In this document: piece by piece, positions 1 through 4,681 of the stretch | Layout of the letters: every line of letters begins with the position of its first letter | How positions within the stretch are numbered: the stretch's first letter is position 1 | Assembly: GCA_017553815.1 (NCBI GenBank) | Contig: JAFZJT010000197.1 | Coordinates: forward strand, 1-5,936 | Source of the DNA: Clostridia bacterium | GTDB taxonomy: Bacteria; Bacillota_A; Clostridia; Christensenellales; CAG-138 | Direction of reading: 5' to 3' | Length of the DNA: 5,936 bases | Translations under genes and position numbers: made by a program | The notes under the pieces: model-generated | Database searches by the model: none | Seen by the model: the letters and a program-made list of their open reading frames with translations, nothing else | What the model was told of the DNA's origin: nothing

Positions 1-84
1 AGCGAAGCGCCCGCCGATCCGAGCGAAGCGCCCGCCGATCCCAGCGCAGCTCCTGCTGATCCCAGCGCAGCTCCCGCCAACCCG
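1..84 (+). repeat. Four tandem 21-bp coding repeats (SxAPAxP stalk)
   Basis: Four consecutive in-frame 21-bp units encode SEAPADP, SEAPADP, SAAPADP and SAAPANP. The array may extend left of the window. In-frame repeats of this sort change stalk length by slippage without breaking the frame. Confidence 0.9.
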
Positions 85-186
85 AACCCGCCCGCTACCG
101 GCACTATTGCGCTTGTAGGCGTTGGCATTGCCGCGCTGATCGGTGGTATCGGCGCCGCTGCGGCAAGAAGGAAGCGCGAGCGTTAA
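1..186 (+). CDS. C-terminal end of a cell-surface protein with Pro/Ala-rich stalk and sortase-like anchor (partial, 5' end outside window)
   Basis: Frame 1 is open from the window edge to TAA at 184-186, giving 61 residues. The visible part starts with four 7-residue units (SEAPADP, SEAPADP, SAAPADP, SAAPANP). These form an extended, negatively charged, proline-rich stalk of the kind that spans the Gram-positive wall. A PPATG motif follows, then about 20 hydrophobic residues (from TIALVGVGIAAL) and a basic tail RRKRER. That order (motif, membrane segment, positive tail) is the architecture of an LPXTG-type sorting signal. Here the first residue is Pro instead of Leu, so sortase processing is likely but not certain; simple membrane anchoring is the alternative. 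The functional N-terminal domain lies outside the window. The C-terminal layout resembles that of the LRR protein at 2775-4217, and both genes are followed by nearly the same hairpin, which suggests related loci. Confidence 0.85.
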   Translation, partial: SEAPADPSEAPADPSAAPADPSAAPANPNPPATGTIALVGVGIAALIGGIGAAAARRKRER

Positions 187-220
187 TCGAACAGCAAATA
201 CATTACGCTTACATCATGGA

Positions 221-256
221 TTTCGCCTCCCGCATTGAGCGGGGGGCGAAATATGT
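221..256 (+). terminator. Strong 13-bp hairpin, terminator of the upstream surface gene
   Basis: The left arm TTTCGCCTCCCGC (221-233), loop ATTGA and right arm GCGGGGGGCGAAA (239-251) form 13 pairs with a single G-U wobble. The run after the stem is ATATGTTTT, a weak U-tract, so termination is likely but not classical. A near-identical hairpin at 4242-4270 follows the LRR gene, also directly before an AAATAT-type AT-rich element. Confidence 0.75.
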
Positions 257-273
257 TTTAAAACATTGAAAAA
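249..273 (+). repeat. AT-rich direct repeat, copy 1 (left flank of inserted cassette)
   Basis: Positions 249-273 match 2099-2123 at 23 of 25 positions; both contain TTTnAAAACATTGAAAAA. A more diverged third copy lies at 4269-4293. In the second and third copies this element sits exactly 30 bp upstream of a perfect TTGACA box, like an UP-type promoter element. Here no usable -35/-10 pair follows, so this copy is either a decayed promoter flank or the left boundary of an insertion. Confidence 0.65.
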
Positions 274-274
274 A

Positions 275-505
275 TGTTCAACTACAATGATATGTTTGAC
301 ATCGGGACGGATTTCCACGTTCGTTTATTCAGTCTAATTTCTGATTAAAGGCAGAACATCTTGTCGGCTCTTTTCCGCTTTGACTTTGGCTCTCTTCGGT
401 CAACTATGTACCCCGGCATCGCCTCCATCCGTTCTCTTTCGACAGTATGAAAAATCTCTCGGCAATCTTGTCCTCTTTTAATTAGATATCAGTATAAAAA
501 AGATA
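275..505. other. Intergenic stretch without a recognisable gene
   Basis: Neither strand shows an open frame with a start codon, ribosome binding site and recognisable protein. A TTGACA at 296-301 has no -10 box at a working distance. A short AACATT/AATGTT palindrome (262-278) lies at the left edge. The reverse strand is open for about 40 codons around 355-480 and encodes a basic peptide I do not recognise, which could be a gene remnant. Confidence 0.5.
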
Positions 506-535
506 TTGACAACAATAAATAAATCATGGTATATT
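506..535 (+). promoter_or_regulatory. Sigma-70-type promoter for the 590 gene
   Basis: TTGACA at 506-511 and TATATT at 530-535 are separated by 18 bp. A TG at 527-528 gives an extended -10. Transcription would start near 542, leaving a short leader of about 50 nt before the ATG at 590. The flanks are strongly AT-rich. Confidence 0.8.
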
Positions 536-589
536 AAAAGCGGTGCGAAGTGAAGCACTGAGTATAAAATTGAAATTTGGAGGATAGTC

Positions 590-1351
590 ATGAAAGGGAA
601 AAAGGGGATAGTGTTTGCCGTGATCGCGGCAGCAAGTATTCTTGTAATCGCTTTTGCAGTTGCTGCAGTAAGCGGCAGAAACACATGGTACAAAAAGGAT
701 ACCGTTACCGATGCCTACCGTTTTCCAACGCATAAGAGCCTTGAAGGCAAAACATACGAGCAAACCATCGAATGCTATCAGATACCCGAGGATGTGCTGA
801 AAACCATGAGCACGGAGGGCTTGATAGAAAGCTGCCTCGACTATCCATTATTCTGGACAGGAATAGTGTTTTCCAACGAGTCGCCTTATGCGGGCTTTAT
901 GCAGACACGCAATGAATTCAACGGATTGCAGGAGCTTTTCACAAGGGAGGATGCGCCGGATAAGCTCGTTAGGGCGTATATCGATGCAACCCCCGAAAAG
1001 GTGAAAAAGGGCGACGACAGCCCAACGCTCAGGATGCGGTATTTCCAGTACATTTTGGCTCAGGAAGAAGTGCTGGAGGGTCTTTCTTCGGATGGAAGAA
1101 GGCTGCTGCTTGATGAGTGCGTAAAAAAGCTCGAGCAGTACAGCAAGGGATATCGCGATTCGTTTGCATCCGATCCGGTGCTCATGGTGGCCGCAAGGAT
1201 ATGCCAAAGGGACAGCGAAGCTTTCCGCGAGCTGATGCTCGAAGAACCGTGGATAGAGGGGCTTGCAAACAACGGCATGCTGCTTGCCGGTCATGAAGAT
1301 GGCGTAAGGCGTGCCATAGATGTTGTAAAAGCGTATAGAAGAGGAGAGTAA
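590..1351 (+). CDS. Exported or membrane-anchored protein of unknown function, 253 aa
   Basis: The start is ATG at 590, 6 nt after GGAGG (579-583) and downstream of a good promoter. Residues ~1-28 are a signal anchor or signal peptide: MKGKK followed by a long hydrophobic run, with no lipobox Cys. The remaining ~225 residues are polar and appear mostly helical. A stretch around residues 62-120 (LSTEGL-like MSTEGLIESCLDYP, then FNGLQEL) resembles, from memory only, uncharacterised exported proteins of gut Firmicutes and Bacteroidetes; I cannot name a family or a reaction. No catalytic motif is visible. The next gene starts 7 nt after this stop, so the two form an operon and probably act together outside the cell membrane. 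Base composition is more AT-rich than in the ribosomal genes, which fits acquisition by transfer. Confidence 0.85.
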   Translation: MKGKKGIVFAVIAAASILVIAFAVAAVSGRNTWYKKDTVTDAYRFPTHKSLEGKTYEQTIECYQIPEDVLKTMSTEGLIESCLDYPLFWTGIVFSNESPYAGFMQTRNEFNGLQELFTREDAPDKLVRAYIDATPEKVKKGDDSPTLRMRYFQYILAQEEVLEGLSSDGRRLLLDECVKKLEQYSKGYRDSFASDPVLMVAARICQRDSEAFRELMLEEPWIEGLANNGMLLAGHEDGVRRAIDVVKAYRRGE

Positions 1352-1358
1352 AACTGCC

Positions 1359-2002
1359 ATGAGAAGAGTTTTTGCGGGATGCGTAGCTGCTTTGTGCCTT
1401 GCGGTTTGGCTGTAGGGGCTGTCTGCATGTAACGGAACGACTAATGAAGCTATTACGGAGTTCGTCAACGATAACGGTCATACATTTCATTATCATCTGT
1501 CAGAACGCCGAAGAACAGCGTGATACAGACTTGCGTTTATGCTCCTTTGACTGCTGAAGAAATCAGCGATGCAAACACACAAACAGAGCAACTGATAGAG
1601 CTGATGAGGTGGGAGGTAACAAAACTCGCTGAGCCCACTCTCTCATACAATTGCCATTCCTATGCATGGCACAAACAATCGCCATCACCGAATGAAAAAG
1701 CTTGGATAAACAGGTATAGGATCGATCCGAAGACCGGAAACACAACAAGCGTACTCAATCTTGATAAGTATTGGAATGACGGAAGCTATAAAAGTATAAC
1801 GGCGGTGACAGATGGTTCCATACCGAGTAATATTCCAAACAACGCCAAGGTTTTTTACCCAGGAGGGGATCATTCGGCCATCAAAGTGTCGGGGACTGCA
1901 TTTATTTCCAAATGGGGATTGGCAGGATTGTACAGGCATGAGCCGATGGCGTGCCCATACAAAAATAATAATTTGATTCAGTATTTCAAGAAAAATAATT
2001 AA
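1359..2002 (+). pseudogene. Broken lipoprotein gene with papain-like Asn-Cys-His domain (in-frame stop plus frameshift)
   Basis: ATG at 1359 follows GGAGAG (1343-1348) and begins a signal peptide, MRRVFAGCVAALCLAVWL. It is cut by TAG at 1413-1415. The same frame then continues with GLSACNG, a convincing lipobox with Cys codon 1428-1430, and a further ~30 residues to TGA at 1521-1523. The rest of the protein lies in another frame, open from 1475 to TAA at 2000-2002, so a one-base frameshift falls between 1475 and 1521. The downstream part carries YNCHSYAWH (Cys codon 1652-1654), GDHSA (His codon 1871-1873) and SKWG..GLYRH. These fit a Cys-His papain/amidase-like fold; the activity is inferred. 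Repaired, the protein would be about 214 aa. Initiation at GTG 1520 is possible on paper but would have no convincing ribosome binding site and no export signal. Sequencing error or stop suppression are alternatives to a true pseudogene. Confidence 0.75.
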
Positions 2003-2013
2003 TCATGTTGCAG

Positions 2014-2047
2014 AAAATCCGCAGAGCTCAGTCCTGCGGATTTTTTT
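2014..2047 (+). terminator. Rho-independent terminator of the 590-2002 operon
   Basis: AAAATCCGCAG (2014-2024) pairs perfectly with CTGCGGATTTT (2034-2044) across a 9-nt loop. The right arm merges into seven consecutive T (2041-2047). It starts 12 nt after the TAA and closes the two-gene cassette. Confidence 0.9.
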
Positions 2048-2098
2048 GCAGGAAGAAGGAAATGCGGCAAAACCGTAGAAGCGTATAAGCGTTTGCAC

Positions 2099-2123
2099 AA
2101 ATATATTTGAAAACATTGAAAAA
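2099..2123 (+). repeat. AT-rich direct repeat, copy 2 (right flank of cassette, upstream element of a promoter)
   Basis: This is AAATATATTTGAAAACATTG plus AAAAA. It matches 249-273 at 23 of 25 positions, and its first 15 bases are identical to 4269-4283. It starts exactly 30 bp before the TTGACA at 2129, the same distance as copy 3 from the rpsJ promoter, so it probably acts as an UP-type element. Confidence 0.7.
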
Positions 2124-2128
2124 TTTGC

Positions 2129-2157
2129 TTGACACGGCGCTGCGGCTGCTTTATAAT
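2129..2157 (+). promoter_or_regulatory. Consensus sigma-70 promoter driving the free-standing leader copy
   Basis: TTGACA (2129-2134) and TATAAT (2152-2157) are both perfect and separated by the ideal 17 bp, with an AT-rich upstream element. It has the same geometry as the rpsJ promoter at 4299-4327. The predicted start is near 2164. A promoter this strong has not decayed, which argues that this copy is still transcribed. Confidence 0.9.
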
Positions 2158-2337
2158 AGGAGCGTTCGCGCTTTAGGGGCGTATTATGCCTGCGCGGGTT
2201 TAATCTCCGCCCGTCATGCTGACAAATGCCGCGAACCTCTGAACGGGGTCTTATCAGCCCCGGCTCATCTCCCTGCGAGAGGTTGCCGGTCGCCAATCCG
2301 GGTAATTCACGCAGGAGAAGCTCGGCTTGACCGAGCG
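2158..2337 (+). ncRNA. Second copy of the S10-operon 5' leader RNA, not attached to a ribosomal gene
   Basis: This stretch is a close copy of 4328-4510. One block of about 50 bases (2211-2250 and its left flank) is identical, as is most of 2281-2325; differences cluster in loops and the first 40 bases. The closing stem GTTCGCG (2164-2170)/CGCGAAC (2230-2236) is preserved. So are a CGGGGT/GCCCCG hairpin (2244-2262), a TTGCC...GGTAA hairpin and the final GCTCGG/CCGAGC hairpin (2320-2336). One G-to-A change weakens the CTCCC/GAGAG hairpin. Similarity stops at about 2337, where the rpsJ leader continues differently. With its promoter and the terminator at 2562-2602 it would give an RNA of about 440 nt. 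Whether it is a working RNA or a duplication relic is open. Confidence 0.7.
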
Positions 2338-2509
2338 CGCAAGTGCGGACGGCGGAAACACCGTTATGTGGTGGCTCCGTTCGCCCGGCGGCAGCGATCG
2401 CTATGCAGCCGCAGTTCGCAACGGCGGCGCCGTCGGTCGTTATGGCAACGCAGTAAACGAATTGTTCTGCGGCATGCGCCCCGTTCTGTGGCTTGCGCCC
2501 CGATCCTGA
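2327..2509 (+). pseudogene. Orphan C-terminal fragment of a DUF6273-type domain
   Basis: The frame ending at TGA 2507-2509 encodes MWWLRSPGG, then AAAVRNGGAVGRYGNAV, then GMRPVLWLAP. This order (WWLRSPG, AAxVxxxGxV, GxRPxLWL) is the hallmark C-terminus of DUF6273 proteins as I know the family. Those are normally much longer, often with N-terminal surface modules. Here everything before the WWLRSPG block is missing. The frame runs back only into the final hairpin of the leader copy, where the sole start is a TTG at 2327 inside that hairpin without a ribosome binding site. It is best read as the 3' remnant of a gene joined to the leader by recombination near 2327-2345. Translation as a 60-residue peptide is possible but unsupported. 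Confidence 0.65.
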
Positions 2510-2561
2510 GCCGAGCGGCTGCCCCGCGCCGCGCTAAGGTAAAACAGAATAACGCAAATAC

Positions 2562-2605
2562 AACGCGATCCCGCCGTCCAAATCAAACGGCGGGATCGCG
2601 TTTCC
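2562..2605 (+). terminator. Perfect 16-bp hairpin terminator after the DUF6273 remnant
   Basis: AACGCGATCCCGCCGT (2562-2577) pairs with ACGGCGGGATCGCGTT (2587-2602) without mismatch across a 9-nt loop. Only a short T-run follows immediately (TTTCC), with AT-rich sequence and seven T at 2621-2627 further on. It probably ends transcripts from the promoter at 2129 and isolates the LRR gene. The complementary arm has A residues upstream, so it could work in both directions. Confidence 0.75.
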
Positions 2606-2712
2606 ATAATTTATATTCGGTTTTTTTGATGGGCTTGCGGCGTTTGGGGCGAATGACGCACGAAGAAGGCGGGGGAGGGAGGATATATTTTAAGCAAAAA
2701 AGATACGAAGTA

Positions 2713-2742
2713 TTGACAAAATTATAGGGGGACGGGTATAAT
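2713..2742 (+). promoter_or_regulatory. Sigma-70-type promoter of the LRR surface gene
   Basis: TTGACA (2713-2718) and TATAAT (2737-2742) are both perfect, with an 18-bp spacer. The start is expected near 2749, giving a ~26-nt leader before the ATG at 2775. The -10 box is embedded in the palindrome GTATA-ATG-TATAC (2736-2748), which might be an operator. Confidence 0.85.
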
Positions 2743-2774
2743 GTATACGCATTTTTTAGCAAGGAGACCAACAA

Positions 2775-4217
2775 ATGAAAAAGCAGCTTAAAGCCGCATT
2801 TGCGGCTGCGCTCGCGCTTATGATCGCGCTTGCGCTCGTTCCCTTTTCGGCATTTGCCGAGACCGAACCCACCTGGACCGTTCCGGCGGGTTACAACGAG
2901 CATGACTATAATAAAATAGTCGCTTTCCTTGAGCAGACCGATGAAGACGGCGTTAAGAACGGCGCAAAGCTCAGCGAAACCTATGATCCGAATGATCCCG
3001 CGACTTGGGGAAAGAATTCTTCCGGTGATGACCGTATTGCTTGGGAGACTGTAGACGGCAAGCAGAGAGTAACGACAATACAGATTAACGGATTTTCTTT
3101 GGCAGGAAGCCTGGATGTATCGGGTCTAACTGCGCTTGAGTATCTGAATTGCAAAGAGAACAGCCTTACCGCTCTTGAAGTATCGGGCTGCACGGTGCTT
3201 AGACTTATCCACTGCAATCAAAACAAACTAACCGAACTTGATGTAACGCAGAACATCGCTCTTACGGATTTGTGCTGCTATCAAAACAACCTAACCGAGC
3301 TTGATGTGTCAAAGAACACCAAGCTTGCGCAGTTTGAGTGCTATTCCAACCATCTTGGCAAGCTTGATCTATCGAACAATACCCGACTTGAGAAGCTGAA
3401 CTGTTTCAACACAGGTCTTTCGGAGCTTGATGTATCGAAGAATACTTTGCTGTATTACCTGGCATGCTCATCGAATGATATTAAAACGATAGATGTATCT
3501 CAAAATATCTTGATCGAGAACTTGGATTGCAGCAAGACCGGCATAACAGAACTCGATGTATCGAATAATAAAATGCTTGCGTTTCTTGACTGCTTTGATA
3601 ACGGTCTTACCACGCTTGATGTATCGAATAATACAAAGCTTGAGTCTCTTGACTGCTCGAACAACGCTCTTATCACGCTTGATGTATCGAAGAATACCGC
3701 GCTTAAGAGCCTGAGATGCTTTGGCAACAGCATTGCCGAGTTGGATCTGAGCAATAATTCCGAGATTACCTGCAACTTAGTTCGCGCAGAGGGCAATGGT
3801 ACTGTTGGCTTCAGACGCGCCAATGGGATTTTTAATACTAATTTTGATGTTTGCGCCAAACCGATGGAAGGGGCGAGCTTTGATGGCTTCTATGATGGAA
3901 GTGGCACGCTTCTTTCAGAAGGCAAATGGTCGGATGCGGTGGGAGGTTATGTTTTTGAATCGAGGGAAGCCGGCGCTGACTTTGTTTTCGACACGGTAAT
4001 CGCCCGCTTCTCCGGCGGTTCAGCGCCCGCCAATCCCGGCGATACGAACGCCAATCCCGGCGATACGAACGCCAATTCCGGCGATACGAACGCCGCAACA
4101 AATGAAAAGCCCGCAAAATCGGGCTCGACCCTTGTGATCGTGCTTGCGATCGTTGCCGCAGTTGCCGTGATCGGCGCAATAGGCTTTATTATGATGAAGA
4201 AAAAGCGCGCCAAGTAA
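2775..4217 (+). CDS. Secreted, membrane-anchored leucine-rich-repeat protein, 480 aa
   Basis: ATG at 2775 is 8 nt after AAGGAG (2761-2766). Residues 1-28 are a signal peptide (KK, long Ala/Leu core, AFA cleavage site before ETEP). Residues ~29-110 form an N-terminal cap. Residues 111-320 are ten consecutive 21-residue leucine-rich repeats of the form xxLDVSxNTxLxxLxCxxNxL, and 321-341 is a degenerate eleventh. All ten full repeats carry Cys at position 16. Residues ~355-410 form a small beta-type domain (FDGFYDGSG) that faintly recalls Listeria-Bacteroides repeats. Three NxGDTNA units make a short stalk, followed by a transmembrane helix (~445-473) and the tail KKKRAK. No LPXTG-like motif precedes the helix, so it is probably held in the membrane. 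LRR ectodomains of this type bind proteins or glycans; the ligand is unknown. The gene is monocistronic, with its own promoter and terminator. Confidence 0.92.
   Translation: MKKQLKAAFAAALALMIALALVPFSAFAETEPTWTVPAGYNEHDYNKIVAFLEQTDEDGVKNGAKLSETYDPNDPATWGKNSSGDDRIAWETVDGKQRVTTIQINGFSLAGSLDVSGLTALEYLNCKENSLTALEVSGCTVLRLIHCNQNKLTELDVTQNIALTDLCCYQNNLTELDVSKNTKLAQFECYSNHLGKLDLSNNTRLEKLNCFNTGLSELDVSKNTLLYYLACSSNDIKTIDVSQNILIENLDCSKTGITELDVSNNKMLAFLDCFDNGLTTLDVSNNTKLESLDCSNNALITLDVSKNTALKSLRCFGNSIAELDLSNNSEITCNLVRAEGNGTVGFRRANGIFNTNFDVCAKPMEGASFDGFYDGSGTLLSEGKWSDAVGGYVFESREAGADFVFDTVIARFSGGSAPANPGDTNANPGDTNANSGDTNAATNEKPAKSGSTLVIVLAIVAAVAVIGAIGFIMMKKKRAK
4029..4091 (+). repeat. Three tandem 21-bp coding repeats (ANPGDTN stalk)
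   Basis: Three in-frame copies of a 21-bp unit, GCCAATCCCGGCGATACGAA plus C, start at 4029, 4050 and 4071. The third differs by one base (CCC to TCC). They encode ANPGDTN, ANPGDTN and ANSGDTN just before the membrane anchor. The near identity of the copies points to recent expansion. Confidence 0.92.
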
Positions 4218-4241
4218 GCGAATATGAATTTTAGATGAAGC

Positions 4242-4276
4242 TTCGCCTCCCGCAGTTCGCGGGGGGCGAAATATAT
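4242..4276 (+). terminator. 12-bp hairpin terminator of the LRR gene
   Basis: TTCGCCTCCCGC (4242-4253) pairs with GCGGGGGGCGAA (4259-4270) across AGTTC, with one G-U wobble. The arms are the same as in the hairpin at 221-251 and only the loop differs. It lies 25 nt after the TAA and directly abuts the AT-rich element of the rpsJ promoter, so it also shields the S10 operon from read-through. Confidence 0.78.
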
Positions 4277-4298
4277 TTGAAAATACGGAAAAAATCGG

Positions 4299-4327
4299 TT
4301 GACATACCAAGATAAAGGGCGTATAAT
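4299..4327 (+). promoter_or_regulatory. S10 operon promoter (rpsJ)
   Basis: TTGACA (4299-4304) and TATAAT (4322-4327) are perfect with a 17-bp spacer, preceded by the AT-rich element 4269-4293. Transcription should begin near 4334, about 350 nt upstream of rpsJ. This strength fits a ribosomal-protein operon. Confidence 0.92.
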
Positions 4328-4681
4328 ATCTCCGTTCGCGTCTTGGGGCGTATTATGCCTTGCGCAGGTCTAATCTCCGCCCGTCATGCTGACAAATGCC
4401 GCGAACCTCTGAACGGGGTCTATTTCAAAACCTCGGCTCATCTCCCTGCGGGAGGTTGCCGGTCGCCAATCCGGGTAATTCACGCAGGAGAAGCTCGGCT
4501 CGACCGAGCGCCCTTGAAAAATGCTTGCGGAGCTTCGGCAAAGTTACTCGCCGAAAACGCAGCGGTCAAGGTGGAGCAGGAGCTCCGCCGTTCGTTTTAA
4601 GGTTGAAAACGCACGGATGGGTGTACTGCTCAAGCTCGTGTGCGGCGATAACCGCACGAAAAATTTCAAAGGAGCATAAAA
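4328..4681 (+). ncRNA. Structured 5' leader of the S10 ribosomal-protein operon
   Basis: About 350 untranslated nt lie between the promoter and rpsJ. Visible elements in order: long-range stem GTTCGCG (4334-4340)/CGCGAAC (4400-4406) enclosing GGGCG (4346-4350)/CGCCC (4378-4382); hairpin CGGGGT (4414-4419)/ACCTCG (4430-4435); CTCCC/GGGAG (4442-4454); TTGCCGG/CCGGGTAA with a bulged G (4456-4478); GCTCGG/CCGAGC (4493-4509); TTCGGC/GCCGAA (4534-4555); the attenuator-like stem at 4570-4589; and GTGCGG/CCGCAC (4640-4657) just before the ribosome binding site. The first ~180 nt are duplicated at 2158-2337. In gamma-proteobacteria the S10 leader is the target of L4 autoregulation. Whether L4 or another ribosomal protein acts here is unknown, because the sequence is not the enterobacterial one. 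Confidence 0.75.
4570..4598 (+). terminator. Candidate transcription attenuator in the S10 leader
   Basis: GGTGGAGC (4570-4577) pairs with GCTCCGCC (4582-4589) across a 4-nt AGGA loop (8 pairs, one wobble) and is followed by GTTCGTTTT (4590-4598). This is a compact, imperfect terminator signature 84 nt before rpsJ. It could let the operon be shut off inside the leader. The T-run is interrupted, so the call is tentative. Confidence 0.4.

Noticed and set aside
1..84. CRISPR-like or other non-coding repeat array
   Set aside because: The units are contiguous 21-bp in-frame codon repeats without spacers.
296..329. Promoter starting from TTGACA at 296-301
   Set aside because: No TATAAT-like sequence lies 16-19 bp downstream; the nearest weak TTTATT is about 22 bp away.
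350..480. Reverse-strand gene fragment (basic peptide of ~40 residues)
   Set aside because: It has no start signal, no recognisable family and only a short open stretch; it is mentioned only as a possible remnant.
848..1496. Long reverse-strand open frames opposite the 590-1351 gene
   Set aside because: They have no ribosome binding site or promoter and are antisense to a gene with a good promoter, start and operon context.
1520..2002. Independent 160-aa gene starting at GTG 1520
   Set aside because: No ribosome binding site or export signal at 1520, and the upstream lipoprotein signal in another frame shows that the true gene starts at 1359 and is broken.
2107..2727. A 206-codon forward open frame across the leader copy and DUF6273 remnant
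   Set aside because: It is Arg/Ala-rich, runs through the promoter, leader hairpins and terminator, has no ribosome binding site and disagrees with the frame that carries the DUF6273 motif.
3838..4310. Reverse-strand frames with repeated RRSYRRDW-type or VRIAGIG-type units
   Set aside because: The periodicity is only the reverse reading of the ANPGDTN coding repeats at 4029-4091.
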